This document shows positions 26,852 through 36,407 of a DNA stretch of 64,000 nt, one piece after another (position 1 is the first letter of the stretch; each line of letters starts with the position of its first letter). Origin of the DNA: Roseiarcus sp963765375 (GTDB taxonomy: Bacteria; Pseudomonadota; Alphaproteobacteria; Rhizobiales; Beijerinckiaceae); the NCBI GenBank assembly GCA_963765375.1, contig CAVXVZ010000009.1, positions 124,001 to 188,000 of the forward strand. The letters run 5' to 3'. The position numbers and the translations under genes were made by a program. The notes beneath the pieces were generated by a model. It ran no database searches and had not been told where the DNA came from. It saw only the letters and a program-made list of their open reading frames with translations.

Positions 26852-28465
26852 CAGCCTGTCGGACTGAGTCCTTGCAGCTGGTCTTTGAAACCGGCCTACC
26901 CGCGTTGCGGCGGCGGTCGGCGCCCTGTTGAGCTTTGTGGGCGTTGCGATTGAGTTTGTTGGATCGGCGATGGAGCTGGATCTTCTCTGCGCCGGGGCGC
27001 CCCGCCTTCAATAGGCGGGGGCGAGGGCGAACATTCGCTTCATGTTCCAGGCCATGGTCACGAGGCTCCACTCGCCGCGCACTTTTTCGAGCCCGCGCAG
27101 TGAAAATTGACGGAACCCGAGCACGGATTTGATGATGCCGAACACCGGTTCGGGGGTCTGTTTGCGCAGGGCGTAGAGCGCCCGGCCTCGAGGCGTCTTC
27201 AAACGATGCGCCATCGCCTCGACCGGCGTCGGATTGTCCGGCGCGGCCGGCGCCGGCTCGAAGCGCTCGGCCAAAGGCGGATGGTGCGGCTGGCGGCCCA
27301 TCGCGATCGCCGGTTCAATTCCCGCCTCTTCGCAAGCCTCGACATTGCCCGCGCTGAAATAGCCGGTGTCCGCCAGCAGAGTTTCGGCCTCGCCCAAGGC
27401 CTCGGGCAAAGCGCCGATCTTGCCCAGCATCGGCTCGACCTGGTTCTTGTCGTTGGGCGCCTGGACCACCTCGGTCGCCACCACCAGCAGGCTGCCGACG
27501 GCGACCGCCGCCTGCGCGTTGTAGCATTGATCGAAGCCGCCGCCGGCCACCGGCATGATGCGCGAGTCTTCATCGGTCAGATTGACCTGATCGCTCGGCA
27601 GCGGCCCCTCGGGCGGCGGCTGCGGCGCCTTGCCGCCCGGCTTCTTGCCCGTCGCCGCCGTCTTGGCCGCGCGCGCCGCCATTTTGGCTTCATGTTCCGC
27701 CAATTCGCGCGCGTGGCGCTCCCTGGCGCGCGCCTCGATCTTGGCGCGCGCCTCGGCGATCTTGCCCAGACGCTCCTCGCGCCGCGCCAGTTCGTCGGGA
27801 ATCGACATGCCGTCGGGAAGGTCCGCCGCGTCCGCCGCCTCGGCCTTGGCCATCAAATCGGCGACCTCGCCCTTCAGTTGCGCCTCGATCTTGCCCGCAT
27901 GCTCATAGGAAAGCGCGCTGTGCCGGCTGGCGTTGGCGTGAATCTTCGTCCCGTCGAGGCCGATGGTTCCCATCTTCAGCACGCCCATCTCGCGCGCAAG
28001 CAGCAACACTTGGACGAACAGCCCCTCGATCGGTTTGAGAAAACGCCGGCGAAACGTCGCCAGCGTGTCGTGGTCGGGATGATCGTTGGCCGCGATGAAA
28101 CGAAACGCCACCGAGTCATACGTCGCCCGCTCCAGCTTGCGGCTCGAAAACACCCCCGTCGCGTAGCCGTAAACAAGAAGACCCACCAACACCCTGGGAT
28201 GGTAGGACGCCGAACCCGAGCCGCGATACTCGCCACTCATCGCGCGAAGGTCGAGCCCGTCGATCACTTCAACCACAAAGCGCGCCAAATGCTTCTCTGG
28301 CAGCCACTCGTCCACCGAAGGCGGCAGAAGATAACCCGTCTGCCGATCAATCGTGCGGAAATTGCTCATGCGCAGGCTCAAGGCGAATCAATGCCGCGAT
28401 TCTAACTCGCCAAATCTCGCCTGTCCCTTCCAAACCGCCAACGTCCCGCTAAGTCCGACAGGCTG
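26852..28465 (-). mobile_element. IS1182-family insertion sequence, element 2
   Basis: Inverted ends CAGCCTGTCGGACT (26852-26865) and the exact complement (28452-28465) are flanked by CTAG at 26848-26851 and 28466-28469. The terminal AGCCTGTC is shared with element 1, but the transposases differ, so these are two related IS species and not a duplication. The ~200 bp between the two elements holds only a short minus-strand coding scrap I cannot name. Confidence 0.87.
27008..28369 (-). CDS. IS1182-family transposase 2
   Basis: 453 aa from ATG 28369 (MSNFRTIDRQTGYLLPPSVDEWLPE). The order of motifs is as in element 1: SYHPRVLVGLLVYGYATG, TLATFRRRFLKPIEG, the first Asp in IGLDGTKIHANASRHSALSY, an Ala/Glu-rich coiled coil (about 170-250), LADTGYFSAGNV with the second Asp, and TPEPVFGIIKSVLGFRQFSLRG with the Glu. 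Intact. Only moderately similar to transposase 1. Confidence 0.9.
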   Translation of the reverse strand: MSNFRTIDRQTGYLLPPSVDEWLPEKHLARFVVEVIDGLDLRAMSGEYRGSGSASYHPRVLVGLLVYGYATGVFSSRKLERATYDSVAFRFIAANDHPDHDTLATFRRRFLKPIEGLFVQVLLLAREMGVLKMGTIGLDGTKIHANASRHSALSYEHAGKIEAQLKGEVADLMAKAEAADAADLPDGMSIPDELARREERLGKIAEARAKIEARARERHARELAEHEAKMAARAAKTAATGKKPGGKAPQPPPEGPLPSDQVNLTDEDSRIMPVAGGGFDQCYNAQAAVAVGSLLVVATEVVQAPNDKNQVEPMLGKIGALPEALGEAETLLADTGYFSAGNVEACEEAGIEPAIAMGRQPHHPPLAERFEPAPAAPDNPTPVEAMAHRLKTPRGRALYALRKQTPEPVFGIIKSVLGFRQFSLRGLEKVRGEWSLVTMAWNMKRMFALAPAY

Positions 28466-28520
28466 CTAGAGCTGCCGTCTAACCAAACTACGGAATATCT
28501 CCGGGAACGTCGGATGTAAG

Positions 28521-28669
28521 TATCCCCCGGCAAAGCCGGGGGCTTTAGGATGAGAGCCGCTCAAAGCGGCTGAAGACGCCGCTGACGCGGCTTCAACGGG
28601 AGGGGCGACGGATAGCTCTATTCCCGCGGAACGGCAAAATCCGAGGTTGCCGTTTCGCCAAACTCGCAC
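28521..28669 (-). pseudogene. IS200/IS605-type TnpB C-terminal remnant with right-end hairpin
   Basis: The minus-strand frame GNLGFCRSAGIELSVAPPVE and onward to GSHPKAPGFAGG resembles the variable C-terminal tail of alphaproteobacterial TnpB proteins. It is followed by CCCCCGGCTTTGCCGGGGG (complement of 28524-28542) and TACTTAC, the usual layout of an IS605 right end. The catalytic part of TnpB is absent. On live elements this 3' region also encodes the guide RNA; here only a relic is left. Assignment rests on memory of the tail pattern. Confidence 0.5.
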
Positions 28670-28720
28670 GCGACCAAGTGACGACGCCGGTTGATGGGGC
28701 AGATCCTATCTTGCAATTCC

Positions 28721-28831
28721 GTTTCGCCCCTCCTCTCGGGTTAGAAGTGGCACAGATCAAGAGAGACTGTCCGAAACGTCAAACTGCTACTGCCACCCCG
28801 GCATAGCCGGGGGGTCTCCCGCTTACGCTAG
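28721..28831 (-). repeat. ~110-bp dispersed repeat with hairpin, copy A (IS605 left-end-like)
   Basis: Nearly the same sequence occurs at 52945-53056 in the same orientation: it begins GTTTCGCCCCTCCTCTCGGG and ends with CTTACGCTAG, with a few single-base differences between. Both contain the perfect hairpin CCCCGGCATAGCCGGGG (28796-28812 here). Next to the TnpB relic with its own right-end hairpin, the simplest reading is the left end of the same internally deleted IS200/IS605 element, about 310 bp in all. Confidence 0.6.
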
Positions 28832-28861
28832 TCTCACCAGCCGTTCGCGGCACCGGATACG

Positions 28862-28897
28862 AAAAAGCCCCGCCCAAAGCAGGGGCCCGAGCGGGGC
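28862..28897 (-). terminator. rho-independent terminator, minus strand
   Basis: GCCCCGC (28867-28873) pairs with GCGGGGC (28891-28897); on the minus strand the stem is followed by five T. It is the first of three minus-strand terminators bounding the left end of the phage-like element. A separate perfect hairpin without a T-run (GGCAACGCGCC-GAAA-complement) lies at 28943-28968. Confidence 0.65.
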
Positions 28898-29094
28898 AAG
28901 GAAGAGCGCGCTGTGGCGCGGCGAGGTGCATCCACACAATACGGCAACGCGCCGAAAGGCGCGTTGCCGGAAGACGCCGGTCGAACCAACGCCAAGGCAG
29001 CCGAGAAGTTCGGCGCGCCTCGCAAGCTTTCGACGCCGGCTAGGGGGGCAAAGGAAAGGCGCGCGCCCAAATGACCTGAAGCAATAATCGTTCC

Positions 29095-29125
29095 AACAAA
29101 AGAAAGGGCGGCCCGAAAGCCGCCC
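29095..29125 (-). terminator. rho-independent terminator after the 96-aa gene
   Basis: GGGCGGC (29106-29112) pairs with GCCGCCC (29119-29125) with a small loop, and the minus-strand product continues TTTCTTTTGTT. It lies 55 bp beyond the stop of the gene at 29180-29470. Confidence 0.75.
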
Positions 29126-29179
29126 CGTTGCGTGTCCCGGCCCGATTAGGCCTTCGCGGGCAGGGAGAGCAGGAAGCGC

Positions 29180-29470
29180 CTATGGCAACCGCCGCTCGAG
29201 GAACGCCTGTACCGCGAGCGCGAGCGTTCCGTAGTGCCAGCCAGCCCATGGCGGCTCGCCGGCGTCGTGCTGGTCGCAGGCAAAAATGTACGCGAGCTTC
29301 TCAATGAACACATCGGGGCGGCATGGCGCGGCCGCCAGCGCGTCCATCGCCTCGAGTTCGGCATTGTGCGCGACGTCATACTCCCGCCCGTCCGGCACGC
29401 CATCAGCGTCCATTTTTAGCCGTATCGCTCGCGCGGCGCGGTGAGCAGCTGTCTCAGTTGCAATGTCCAT
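29180..29470 (-). CDS. hypothetical phage-region protein, 96 aa
   Basis: Start at ATG 29470 is supported by GGAGGACACC immediately upstream. The protein is soluble, Ala-rich and acidic (MDIATETAAHRAARAIRLKM), with the C-terminal half PDVFIEKLAYIFACDQHDAGEPPWAGWHYG. No family recognised. A terminator follows. It is the leftmost supported gene of the element. Confidence 0.6.
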   Translation of the reverse strand: MDIATETAAHRAARAIRLKMDADGVPDGREYDVAHNAELEAMDALAAAPCRPDVFIEKLAYIFACDQHDAGEPPWAGWHYGTLALAVQAFLERRLP

Positions 29471-29580
29471 GGTGTCCTCCAATTCGAGCGCCTGTCGTTG
29501 GAACACAAACCGCCAGCCATTGCAATAGCTAAGTTATTGATTTTGCGTCGCTTATTACGCTACACGCGTTGCGATTCGCG

Positions 29581-29904
29581 CTACGTGTTTAAATGCGCAA
29601 GAAGGCGCTGACAGGCATTGCGCGCGCAGGGGCAGGATGACAGGGCGTGATGCTGCGATGGCGCTAGGCGACGTGCTTTGCGAGGCCGTGCTGGCGTTGG
29701 CAAGGTGAAGGCATGGCGCAGCGGCGCAAACCGTATGGGAATCAGGCCGGTCCCGACGGCGTGCTCGGCGGCAGCTTTGTTCGCTTTTGGCAACTCTGCC
29801 GCTTCCGAACAAATCTCGCTAACGGTTGCCTTGCCGCAATCCGTCGCTTCCGCAATCTCATCGAAGGTCGTGAGATCGCCGCCAAGAAGTTCGAAGTATC
29901 TCAC
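29581..29904 (-). CDS. possible small HTH-like protein
   Basis: A frame of about 108 aa from GTG 29904. The segment LTTFDEIAEATDCGKATVSEI looks like a helix-turn-helix, but the C-terminal half (Cys/Arg/Pro-rich) looks less like real protein. A longer start would run through the terminator at 29918-29945, so if real the gene begins after it. Weak. Confidence 0.3.
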   Translation of the reverse strand: MRYFELLGGDLTTFDEIAEATDCGKATVSEICSEAAELPKANKAAAEHAVGTGLIPIRFAPLRHAFTLPTPARPRKARRLAPSQHHALSSCPCARNACQRLLAHLNT

Positions 29905-29917
29905 GCGTCCGGGCAAT

Positions 29918-29945
29918 AAAAAAAAGCCCCGCCAGAAGGCGGGGC
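29918..29945 (-). terminator. strong rho-independent terminator of the tail-gene operon
   Basis: GCCCCGCC (29926-29933), loop AGAA, GGCGGGGC (29938-29945). On the minus strand it is followed by eight T. It sits 40 bp past the stop of the gpD-like gene, ending the terS-terL-tape measure-hub transcript. Confidence 0.88.
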
Positions 29946-29984
29946 CACGGTTTGCCCGGACCATGGGTGAAGACCGGGCAATTC

Positions 29985-31037
29985 CTATGAAATACTGCGT
30001 CCCGGAGCCATCGAACGAGCCTGAACGCTCATAGTGTAGCCATCGGCGTTTAGTTCATGGTGGACACAATCAATAGGATACGAGTTGTCCCATTGCGATT
30101 GCGTGCCTGAGATCTGCAAAGACATGCCTGCCCGAAGCGAATTATCGCCGACAAGATCAGCATCAACTTCCATCTCATGTCTACCCGCCATGAATACACT
30201 GACCTTGGCCAATTTTTGCACCTGATCCTGCGTCATGTTCGCGCCACGACAATCATAGCTCAACGTATTGCCGCCATTTCCTGAACACGTCGACGTTGCA
30301 GTGACGTTCGTATTCTGTCGCGGATCGTGGGACATTGCAGTAGAGTTTACTGTGCCGCCGAGATTTAGATTCGCATGCAAGGAAAGCGAGAGAAAATCTC
30401 CCGATGCAGGGCTTTCCGGCGTCGGCGGTTGATAGTTCACCGAATACGATCCGCCCTGGCCGGGCGGCTGAAAATAGAGTGTCGAGCCCTGAATGTAGGC
30501 CGCATAGCCCTCGATCTCAGCGAGATGCTGGATGGCGGTCCAATCGAACTCGCCATCGAACATCTTCACGTAATCCTTGGTGTATTGCTTGCCGACCATT
30601 CCAGAGCTTGAGCCTGAAAGACTTAGCCCGTACTTTCCGGCGATCGTCGTCGCGATCTGCGCCGATGTTTGGTTGAGGTACTGCGTCGTGTTTATGGTGT
30701 TGTGCATATTTCGAGACACATCGCAGCCTTTTATTATCACCAGCTCGTCTGGAATGTTAACATAAATGTCATCTATTGGGCCGCTAATCATTTGAGCGCC
30801 AGAAGAATCCGAGTTGATGTCATTGCTTATGTAAATTGACCCAGAGATTTCTTTCTGGCGTGCGAGACTTGCAAGAGTCCAGCCGTTCGAGAGCAGCAGG
30901 TCGAGCGGAATCTCTGCTTCAAAATTAGAGCTAGATCTGGTCGCATTCAGTGTAGCCGACACAGACTCGCACAGGATCTTCGTGCCATTGAGCGAAATCC
31001 AGGCGCGAGGCGCCCGAGTACCGGATGCGATTGCCAT
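29985..31037 (-). CDS. phage tail hub / late control protein D-like
   Basis: 350 aa. The sequence order, with YLNQTSAQIATTIAGKYGLSL (about 120-140), KMFDGEFDWTAIQHLAEIEGYAAYI (about 158-182) and a C-terminal beta domain (LRAGMSLQISGTQSQWDNSYPIDCVHHEL), follows gpD/VgrG-like hub proteins, where the ASAQIATTIA and DW-L-LAE-G blocks are conserved. It sits at the tip of the tail under the tape measure. It is directly downstream (13 bp) of the tape-measure gene and followed by a strong terminator. Confidence 0.7.
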   Translation of the reverse strand: MAIASGTRAPRAWISLNGTKILCESVSATLNATRSSSNFEAEIPLDLLLSNGWTLASLARQKEISGSIYISNDINSDSSGAQMISGPIDDIYVNIPDELVIIKGCDVSRNMHNTINTTQYLNQTSAQIATTIAGKYGLSLSGSSSGMVGKQYTKDYVKMFDGEFDWTAIQHLAEIEGYAAYIQGSTLYFQPPGQGGSYSVNYQPPTPESPASGDFLSLSLHANLNLGGTVNSTAMSHDPRQNTNVTATSTCSGNGGNTLSYDCRGANMTQDQVQKLAKVSVFMAGRHEMEVDADLVGDNSLRAGMSLQISGTQSQWDNSYPIDCVHHELNADGYTMSVQARSMAPGRSIS

Positions 31038-31050
31038 TATAGTCGTCCTG

Positions 31051-33872
31051 TTACCGCTCTGTCTGGTATCCAGCGTCAGGTGTGCTCAGGGACCCGAGCT
31101 TATCGTGCATGGAAGGCCCGAAAATCTGATTGTTTGCCCTGACGACGTGTTTTTGTACGGAATGAGCGACACGTTTGCCGTCCAAATGACTGTGAACATG
31201 GATTTCGACCGGAGTGCCCGCGCCGCCTGACGATGCCGCGTTGAGCGACGCGGCATGAACCGTGTGGGAGTGAAAGCCGCGGTCTGGATAGGCCTCGGAA
31301 ACCGGCGGGCTGACCGCTGCGTCCAGATAGCGGAGGGCGTATCCGTCCGCGCCGACCGCTATGCGCCGGCCAGCGCTATCGTGACTGATATACTCTCCGG
31401 ACTTGAGGCCGGAGACAGGCGACGCCATGACCTTATCGTGATCGACGCCATGATAGAGCGGCACCGGGCCGGAATGTCCCGACGCCAGCCAGTCGTTCAT
31501 CCCATGGACTTTCATCCAGTTCATGGCGAACAGGTCTGACCGCTTCCAGTCCGACGGATCGATGCCGGCATTCTTCGCCGCCACGCCGACGCCGCGGCTG
31601 TAGTTCAGCTGGAAGTCTCCGAAGACGTTATAGCCAGAGAGGTTTTGATGGTTCGGCAATGTCGAAAAGAGGCCCTCCGATTTTGCTACTGACAGGACAT
31701 AGTCCGGATCAACACCCATCTTCATGGCGTTAGAGCGAATGAACGCGGCTCGGCCGGCCGGACTGTCGGGGAAGTTACCCGCCGCAGCCATCGCGTCCAG
31801 GTCAGCCGCGCTCATACCGGCGATACTGCCTGAGCCACCTCCGCGGCCGCCGCTGCCAGGACCAAGGCCACTTGATCCAATACCGCCGCCGCCAAACGAT
31901 CGAAATCCTCCGCCAAGCACGGTGTAGCCGCCGCCGCTGTGGAGGCCACCGCCAACGTAGTCTCCGCCACCAGCATCATCGTCGGAGCCGGTCTCGTAAT
32001 CGGCTTTCATGAAGCCGCCGCCGCCGGTGCCGTCGCCGCCTCCGGCCTTCGCTAGGTTGACGACGCCGGCCAACAGGTCGACCTTCTGCGCGACCATAAT
32101 CGGGCCGCCCGAGGTGCCTCCGCCGCTGCGGAAGACGCCGTCGCTCAACGAGCCGCCGTCGCCGTAACTGATCTTGTGGAGCAATCCAGCGGTCGAGCCG
32201 TCAAAGCTCTGGGGCTGCGCCCACGGGCTGTATGGAATGAATCCGTTCGTAAACGGGTTGAGGTCACCCTTCGGATTGACGCCAGGTTGCGGCGTCCCGA
32301 CGACAACACCCAAGACCTTAGCGAGTCCGGAGAGTACCGGGTCCAAGACGCGCATCGCGCCATCGATCGATTTCAACGTCGTCAACAGCGCAGGCATGAG
32401 ACCCTGCCCCATATCCATCATGACCTTTTGGAACTCGCGCCAGGTCTCCTGCGCCTGAAACATCGGATCGTTTTTCTTCAAGAAGTCCATCTGGTCGCTA
32501 CCGCCGGTGTACGTGGTAAGGCCTCCGCTCAATTTGCTGATCTGATTGCGGAAGGCGGTATCGCCAAGCACGGACGCGAAGCTTCCCCCTGCTGACCAAA
32601 GGCCTGATGCATGTCAGTGATCATCCGTTCCTTGCCTGGGTCGCCAAGAGCCTTTTCTTTGTCTTCGAACGTGTTCAAGATCATGCTTTGGTTGAGCAAT
32701 TCTTGGCGGTAATCCTCACTCCCATCTGCTTTTGTGGCGTGCCAAGTTACATTGCCCTTGTCATCGATGAGGCCCATTTCCTGCAACGCAGCATCGTGCT
32801 CCTTCTTACCGTCAGGCAAAAGCTTCTGATAGTAATCGCGCAGCCATGTACCAGCCTTCGTGTTTGTAATACCGCCGCGCTGCATCGCCGCCGTCGCCAA
32901 GATCGCGGTCTCAGAATCCGAGATACCTAACGCTCGAAGTTGCGCGTTGGCGTAGCCTAATGTCCTGACAAATGTAGGCATTGACACGGGCGAAATCGCG
33001 CCGGCATACTGGAAGTCTCGCATGAACTCAGCAACACCGGCAGGATCGTAAACGCCCGATTGATGCGCGCCCTCGATCATGCTCGTCATCGAGTCTTCGA
33101 CGCTGATGCCCTTCGCCCGCGCCTCGCCGATCGCATAGGGCAGGACTTGCTCTTCTAGTTTCATCATCTTCGCGTAATCCATCTGCCCCGACAAGAGATT
33201 GGAGGCGCGATGCATGGCGATAGCAACATCTAAAGGATTGGCGCTGCCCTTGACTGCGGCATTTAAAGCGATATCACGATATTGCTGGATGCTCGCCGCG
33301 GCGTCGGCCTTAGCTTTCTTGTCCTGCGAAATATAGAGCGCCTGGGCGGCCTGGTCCTCTACCTTCATTTCGTCATCGATCCCCCAACCGACCGCCGCAG
33401 CGCCGGCCATCACAGCGAGTCCGCCCGGGCCAGGCATGCCAAAGGGGCCATGTCCGCCGCCGCCGGTCCCGCGACGCCGAAGGAGCGAAGGAGCACCGGC
33501 CGCCTCGCCCTCCGCAGATGTTGCCGCCTTGCCGGTCGCGGCGAGTTCGGCGTTGAGCGCGCCGATCTTCGCGGCCAGGCCTCCGATCGAATTCCCGACC
33601 GCATCTATCGATCCGGCAGCAGAAGCCATCGCTTTGTCTAGATTTCCGCCGATCGCCGCCGAGCTTCCCTCAACCTTTCCGAGGCTCCCCGCTAACGCAT
33701 CGATGCGGCCCGTCAGGCCTGCGAAGCTGCTTTTAGCGAGCGCAGTGAAGGATTCCTTGGTCTTGTCGATCGCGCCCTGCAACTCTTTCAGCGAGCCGGC
33801 GATCTTCGCCAGCGCGGGCGATGCCTCATCCAAAATACGAAATGTGCTACCTACTTCCAGCGAGCTGATCAT
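31051..33872 (-). pseudogene. tail tape measure protein with C-terminal lysozyme-like region, frameshifted
   Basis: From ATG 33872 (MISSLEVGSTFRILDEASPAL, GAGGGGAAA upstream) the frame runs to HQAFGQQGEASR. Homology continues in the next frame as SFASVLGDTAFRNQISKLSGG to 31051. A missing base in the C-run at 32585-32589 (five instead of six) joins them. The intact product would be about 940 aa: an N-terminal coiled region, a hydrophobic MPGPGGLAVMAGAAAVGW segment, a Gly-rich linker, and a C-terminal domain (PDYVLSVAKSEGLFSTLP) resembling a transglycosylase fold. It sets tail length and may help DNA entry. It starts 12 bp after terL, with no head genes between. Confidence 0.75.
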
Positions 33873-34739
33873 TAGGTTTCCCCTCAAAGTCCGTGCGAGC
33901 GATAATGGTCCGTGTTCAATCTGCCGCGCGCGATGGTTAGCGGGTCGCGTCCTTCGAGCTTGCCGAATACTAATGAAACGCTATGTTGAACGCCGACAAC
34001 GAGGTCTGAAAGAGCCCAGACCAGCGCGTCGACGCGGTCGGGCGAGCTGGCGGACTGGCCCGGCACGAAGGAAGTCATCTGATCTTCGAGCTGCGGGAAG
34101 AATCCGACGTGGTAGACCCTCCCTTGCTCGTAAAGGGAGGACACAGGTTCGGCCCTTGCCGCCTTGCCCCTGCTCGCATGAACGGGGCGATAGGAGACGT
34201 TCTTGTCGATCATGCGTAGCGTCGATTCGACCATGTCGCCGCCGTTGTTCACTTCAGCGACGATCCGGTCGGCCCCATGTCTTTTATATGCGGCAATAGC
34301 AATCGACGCCCATTCGTGCGGCTGGTAACGGCCGCTCAAATCTTCGAGAACATAGGCGAAGTCGCGATGATCGATCGCTGCGACGATGATGCCCGTCTCG
34401 TCAGAATCGTTAGACGTGCTGACTGCGGGATCGATCGCGATGATAACCCGCTTGAAGTCGAAGTCCGCCGCAGTCTCCGGCGCCATCGTCTTGATCATGT
34501 CCCGCCGCCACAGCGCCCCGGGCGTGTCATCGAGTATTTCGGCAAGAAGCTCCTGCCGGCCGATACGGGTCCCCTCGTATTTCTTGATCATATTCGTGAA
34601 GTAGCTCTTCGGAAGGTTCTTCCGGTTATCGTAAGTCGAGCCGCGCGTGACCACTGTGTCTGGGCTAGCGATAAGCTCTTTGATAAGCTTCAGTGGCCGT
34701 GGCGTCGTGGTAACGATCTGGCGCGGCCGCGCGCCGAGG

Positions 34740-35946
34740 GAGGCTTATCCCGTTGTCCCAGGTTCGTCTATATGTAGTGGATGCACCGGTTTGATGGGTT
34801 GGTTTGGGTCAGCGCCGAGCGCTGGCGGCGCACCGTCCTGTCGCATTCCGGTGGCGGTCTTGCGGCGGCGCGGCCTCCGCCTGATCGTTTGGACGCCCTT
34901 TCGAGGATTGTCTCGTTTGACGATGTCCCAGTAGCTCGCAGGCGCATGATGTGCGGCCAGCCCGAGCAAGGCTTCGAACGAAACGTGCCGGTGGAAGCGG
35001 CGATTGTCGCGAAAGACGAATTCATTGAGATAGGTGTCGACATGCGTGCGGCGCAGGCCATGATACGTGCCCAGGCCCCATCGCTTCATCAATGAGAAGG
35101 CTCGGTGGATCCAGGGCAAGACAACATGTCCCGACATTTTTCCGACAATGCGCGGATCGTGCCGGTAGTCGGTTAATCCAGGATAGGACGCGTGGCCGTC
35201 GGTGAGGAGCGTGGCTCCACGCTTCACGTTGGCTCTCACGAAAGCCTCGATCGACGCCGCGGAATTGTCGGCGATCATAGCGAGGCGTATTCGGCCGGAG
35301 CGCGTATCGAGATATTTGGCGTGCTTGCGTCGCGGCTTGGGCTGGTTGGTGTCGCGATCAATCACCTCGACGGCCCCGGCGACGAGGATTTTGCCGGCAT
35401 TGTCGCGCTCGAAAAAGGCTTCGCCTTCGCGGAAGGGAATTTCCGCCTGATCGACTTCGACGACGCCCTCCAAGGGATCGCGATCCGGGTCGACCATCGA
35501 CCGGCGCAATTTCTGCGTCAGCAGCCAAGCGGTCTTGTAAGTGACGCCGAGTTGATCCTCCAATTGCCGCGCCGACATGCCGTTGGAATGTGTCGCCATG
35601 AGATGTGCCGCCCAGAACCACGAGGTCAGCGGCAGCTTGGAACGATGCATCACCGTTCCCGCCGTGGCCGAAGTCTGTCGACCGCAATCGAGGCATTCGT
35701 ATGTGTAAGCCCGGCTCTTCAGCGCCGCGGCGCGTTGCTCGCCACAGCCGGGACAGACAAAACCCTTCGACCAACGCCGCTTCAACAAAAAGGCGGCGCA
35801 GCTCGTCTCGTCGGGAAACGTCTCTTGAAACTGCGAAAGCGATCGGCCTTTGGCCATTGCGCGCCCCGTCGCGGTCGCCTCGAACAGCGACTCAACTACG
35901 CCCGCATACCACATCTAGGGCCACCTGGGACAGCGGGATAAGCCTC
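34740..35946 (-). mobile_element. IS1595-family insertion sequence within terL
   Basis: 1207 bp. The 24-bp terminal repeats (34740-34763 and 35923-35946) start GAGGCTTATCCCG and end TGTCCCAGGT and differ at one position. They are flanked by the 8-bp direct repeat CGCCGAGG at 34732-34739 and 35947-35954, the duplication size expected for this family. One transposase gene on the minus strand ends inside the left repeat. Confidence 0.95.
34745..35857 (-). CDS. IS1595-family transposase
   Basis: 370 aa from ATG 35857 (MAKGRSLSQFQETFPDE), the typical family start; an upstream ATG at 35914 is less likely. The N-terminal zinc ribbon has CPGCGEQ and CLDCGR. The DDE core has Asp in VVEVDQAEI, Asp in LLTDGHASYPG, and the terminal HGLRRTHVDTYLNEFVFRDNRR block with the acidic residue. 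It appears intact. The basic C-terminal tail is longer than usual and runs into the inverted repeat. Confidence 0.92.
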   Translation of the reverse strand: MAKGRSLSQFQETFPDETSCAAFLLKRRWSKGFVCPGCGEQRAAALKSRAYTYECLDCGRQTSATAGTVMHRSKLPLTSWFWAAHLMATHSNGMSARQLEDQLGVTYKTAWLLTQKLRRSMVDPDRDPLEGVVEVDQAEIPFREGEAFFERDNAGKILVAGAVEVIDRDTNQPKPRRKHAKYLDTRSGRIRLAMIADNSAASIEAFVRANVKRGATLLTDGHASYPGLTDYRHDPRIVGKMSGHVVLPWIHRAFSLMKRWGLGTYHGLRRTHVDTYLNEFVFRDNRRFHRHVSFEALLGLAAHHAPASYWDIVKRDNPRKGVQTIRRRPRRRKTATGMRQDGAPPALGADPNQPIKPVHPLHIDEPGTTG

Positions 35947-36407
35947 CGCCGAGGCGCATCCCAAACTGAAGATTGTTCCACGTTTCTTCTAAATTAGTGA
36001 AGCTGGCAAGCTCATCGAGCCAGGCCGCCCCGTGTTGCGGGCCGCGGAGCTGATCCGGCTCGGCCGAGGCGAAGAGCGTTGCTTTGACTCCATTGGGCCA
36101 TTCCACGCTTCTTTTTGACGGATAAAATATAGGCCGGAAGGAATTAGGCGCGATGCTGCACAAGCCGGCCGGACCTTCGACCATGACATCTCTGGCCGCC
36201 GCAGCAGTCGTCGCGACCAAGGCGATATGCGAAGTCAATCCGGCCTCAGCCCACATTCTAATCGTTTCAGCACCGGCCCTCGTCTTGCCGAACGATCTCC
36301 CGGCCAGGATCAACCACGTCGACCAGTCGCCGGGCGGAGGAAGTTGCTCAGGCCGCGCCTGCGAGGGCCAATCATGCCGCAAATTATTGAGGATCTTGGA
36401 GAACGGA

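Noticed and set aside
28508..28518. Short match GTCGGATGT to the sequence beside the integrase (47127-47135), as an att repeat
   Set aside because: Nine bases is too short to support, and it is part of the IS605 right end region.
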